Virus record (IMG/VR): IMGVR_UViG_3300025646_000221
Location: 1-29,813 of that record
Origin: a virus
Direction: 5' to 3' (one strand)
Length of the DNA: 29,813 nt
Below, in pieces: positions 28,582-29,813 of this stretch. The notes beneath the pieces were generated by a model. It did no database searches, was not told where the DNA came from, and saw only the letters and a list, made by a program, of their open reading frames with translations. A program made the position numbers and the translations under genes. Each line of letters begins with the position of its first letter. Position 1 is the first letter of the stretch.

Positions 28582-29082
28582 ATGACTACTTTTGATTTTG
28601 GCAACGGCCTGGTCCCCGCCCACCAGCATTCTAATGGTGGTGGGTGGGTCGCTGATACCGCCACTGTTTCTGAGACCGCCTATGTTGGGTCTAACGCTAG
28701 GGTGTCTGATAACGCTAGGGTGTCTGGTGATGCTGAGGTGTTTGGTGACGCTATGGTGTCTGGTAACGCTGTGGTGTCTGGTGACGCTAGGGTGGCTGGT
28801 AACGCTGTGGTGTCTGGTGACGCTGTGGTGACTGGTCACGCTAAGGTGTCTGATTACGTTATGGTGACTGGTTACGCTAGGGTGTCTGGTTACGCTAGGG
28901 TGTCTGGTCGCGCTGTGGTGTCTGATTACGCTAGGGTGTCTGATTACGCTATGGTGACTGGTTACGCTAGGGTGTCTGGTGACGCTATGGTGTCTGATGA
29001 TGCTTGGGTGTCCGGTAACGCTGAGGTGTCCGGTAACACTGAGGTGTCTGGTTACGCTAAGGTGTTTGGTAACGCTTGGTAA
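28582..29082 (+). CDS. Left-handed beta-helix hexapeptide-repeat protein 1
   Basis: 166 residues. ATG 28582 has AAGGAG (28568-28573) upstream. A 36-residue head, MTTFDFGNGLVPAHQHSNGG and then GWVADTATVSETAYVG, is followed by about 21 hexapeptides of the form V-[STFY]-[GD]-x-A-x. This satisfies the LbH rule [LIV]-G/x-x-A-x and would form roughly 7 helical coils. The ending is GNAW. Bacterial proteins of this type (YdcK-like, W-V-A-x-T-A-x-V-x-x-x-A-Y-V-G) are known as LbH proteins of unclear function. There is no acetyl-CoA-binding extension as in the acyltransferase at 19302. A surface or fibre-like role is possible. Codons are GC-rich compared with the rest of the window. Confidence 0.75.
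   Translation: MTTFDFGNGLVPAHQHSNGGGWVADTATVSETAYVGSNARVSDNARVSGDAEVFGDAMVSGNAVVSGDARVAGNAVVSGDAVVTGHAKVSDYVMVTGYARVSGYARVSGRAVVSDYARVSDYAMVTGYARVSGDAMVSDDAWVSGNAEVSGNTEVSGYAKVFGNAW
28690..29079 (+). repeat. 18-bp tandem repeat tract in repeat protein 1
   Basis: About 21 degenerate 18-base units, typically GGTAACGCTAGGGTGTCT (10 of 18 bases G or C). Changes fall mainly in the AAC/GAC/TAC/CGC/CAC codon, the AGG/GTG/ATG/GAG/AAG codon and the TCT/TTT/ACT/TAT codon; GCT and GTG are nearly invariant. Each unit is one LbH hexapeptide. Confidence 0.9.
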
Positions 29083-29102
29083 TGGATGAAGAAGTGAATG
29101 AC

Positions 29103-29627
29103 ATGACTACTTTTGATTTTGGCAACGGCCTGGTCCCCGCCCACCAGCATTCTAATGGTGGTGGATGGGTCGCTGATACCGCCACTGTTTCTGAGAGCGC
29201 CTATGTTGGGCCCGAAGCTATGGTGTTTGATAACGCTGTGGTGACTGGTAACGTTGTGGTGTATGGTAACGCTGAGGTGTCTGGTCGCGCTGTGGTGTCT
29301 GGTCGCGCTGTGGTGTATGGTAACGCTAGGGTGTCTGATTACGCTGAGGTGTCTGGTAACGCTAAGGTGTTTGATAACGCTCGGGTGACTGGTAACGCTA
29401 GGGTGTATGATAACGCTGAGGTGACTTGTGACGCTAGGGTGTATGGTAACGCTAGGGTGTATAATAACGCTGTGGTGTCTGGTTACGCTGTGGTGACTGG
29501 TTACGCTGAGGTGTATGGTAACGCTGAGGTGTCTGGTCGCGCTGTGGTGTCTGGTCACGCTATGGTGTCTGGTAACGCTCGGGTGTCTGGTCGCGCGATG
29601 TTGTATGATTACGCTATTGTGGAGTGA
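29103..29627 (+). CDS. Left-handed beta-helix hexapeptide-repeat protein 2
   Basis: 174 residues from ATG 29103; the leader GATGAAGAAGTGAATGAC copies that of gene 1 except for one base. The 108-base head differs from gene 1 at only two positions. The repeat tract then diverges: about 23 hexapeptides with more Tyr and Arg (for example VYGNARVYNNAVVSGYAVV). There is no own promoter, so it is read from the 28526 promoter. High head identity with divergent repeats suggests recent duplication followed by recombination within the repeat. It ends SGRAMLYDYAIVE. Confidence 0.75.
   Translation: MTTFDFGNGLVPAHQHSNGGGWVADTATVSESAYVGPEAMVFDNAVVTGNVVVYGNAEVSGRAVVSGRAVVYGNARVSDYAEVSGNAKVFDNARVTGNARVYDNAEVTCDARVYGNARVYNNAVVSGYAVVTGYAEVYGNAEVSGRAVVSGHAMVSGNARVSGRAMLYDYAIVE
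29211..29624 (+). repeat. 18-bp tandem repeat tract in repeat protein 2
   Basis: About 23 units of the same 18-base pattern as in protein 1, but with a different series of variable codons (more TAT, CGC and GAG). GCT and GTG again stay fixed. One unit has TGT in the first position (CDARVY), a point substitution of GGT. Confidence 0.9.
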
Positions 29628-29632
29628 ATGAA

Positions 29633-29813
29633 ATGACTACTTTTGATTTTGGCAACGGTCCGGTCTCCGCCTACCAGCATCCTAATGGTGGTGGGTGGGT
29701 CGCTGATACCGCCACTGTTTCTGAGAGCGCCTATGTTGGGCCTAACGCTTGGGTGTCTGATGCCGCTGTGGTGTCTGATGCCGCTGTGGTGTCTGGTAAC
29801 GCTAGGGTGTCTG
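29633..29813 (+). CDS. Left-handed beta-helix hexapeptide-repeat protein 3 (3' partial)
   Basis: The third tandem paralogue starts at ATG 29633, 5 bases after the stop of gene 2, and runs off the window after 60 codons. Its 108-base head differs from gene 1 at six positions (NGPVSAYQHPNGG instead of NGLVPAHQHSNGG), so it is more diverged than gene 2. Four hexapeptides are visible (NAWVS, DAAVVS twice, GNARVS). The array may continue beyond the window. Confidence 0.75.
   Translation, partial: MTTFDFGNGPVSAYQHPNGGGWVADTATVSESAYVGPNAWVSDAAVVSDAAVVSGNARVS

Noticed and set aside
28474-29558. Long antisense ORFs with SVTRHHSVTRHH-type repeats
   Set aside because: They are mirror images of the 18-bp repeat tracts; the sense frame satisfies the beta-helix rule and has promoter and ribosome binding sites, the antisense frame has none.
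28690-29624. CRISPR array or diversity-generating retroelement
   Set aside because: Units are contiguous 18-mers without unique spacers, and substitutions are not limited to A positions; no reverse transcriptase or Cas gene is in the window.
1-29813. tRNA genes
   Set aside because: No cloverleaf-like stretch with a GGTTCGAATCC-type T-loop was found in any gap; all gaps are short.

Overview
The window is a contiguous piece of a tailed-phage genome that looks like a T4-like marine myovirus. It is AT-rich, every gene lies on the + strand, and genes are packed with TAATG or ATGA stop/start overlaps and almost no intergenic space. A two-component spanin pair (inner-membrane protein plus outer-membrane lipoprotein) points to a Gram-negative host. 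Canonical TTGACA/TATAAT promoters suggest use of the host vegetative RNA polymerase, and two TATAAATA elements match the T4-type late promoter. The genus of phage and host cannot be fixed from the window alone.

Region 1 (1-5396) holds head-interior or prohead-core type genes. It starts with the 3'-part of a P-loop kinase-like protein open to the window edge. The largest gene (2906-5065) is a mosaic of small modules separated by KEEVELDE-type linkers. Those linkers end in L-x-E, the cleavage consensus of the T4 prohead protease, so this may be a polyprotein of capsid-internal peptides. Region 2 (5454-9719) encodes virion or tail-fibre-like proteins, a multi-pass membrane protein and two small conserved T4-like proteins. 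Region 3 (9730-11261) is a lysis module: small holin-like membrane protein, i-spanin, o-spanin, a Cys-rich peptide and an XhlA-like coiled-coil membrane protein.

Region 4 (11281-16138) is replication and nucleotide metabolism: a strong promoter inside an inverted-repeat cluster, DNA primase, a 31-aa basic peptide, a glycine-zipper envelope protein, ThyX, an adenosylcobalamin-dependent (class II) ribonucleotide reductase, a zinc-ribbon peptide and a SegE-like GIY-YIG nuclease. Region 5 (16161-23901) is an 11-gene surface-glycan cassette: methyltransferase, two PhyH-type dioxygenases, cupin, fucosyltransferase-like protein, SDR, hexapeptide acyltransferase, short DegT-type aminotransferase, GDP-mannose 4,6-dehydratase, a DxD glycosyltransferase and a KpsS-like capsule protein. 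Gmd, aminotransferase and acyltransferase side by side are compatible with a GDP-perosamine-type sugar route (inference).

Region 6 (23898-28220) opens with a near-consensus promoter. It holds small conserved phage genes: HAD nucleotidase, glutaredoxin, Sm-like/WYL_2-type protein, Cys/His-rich peptide and a GT4 glycosyltransferase. Region 7 (28189-29813, running off the window) is visibly more GC-rich. It contains a short gene that looks frameshifted and three tandem paralogues built from an 18-bp / 6-residue left-handed beta-helix repeat, with near-identical heads and divergent repeat tracts.

No tRNA, CRISPR, insertion sequence or convincing rho-independent terminator was seen. No stretch longer than about 160 bases is without a gene.
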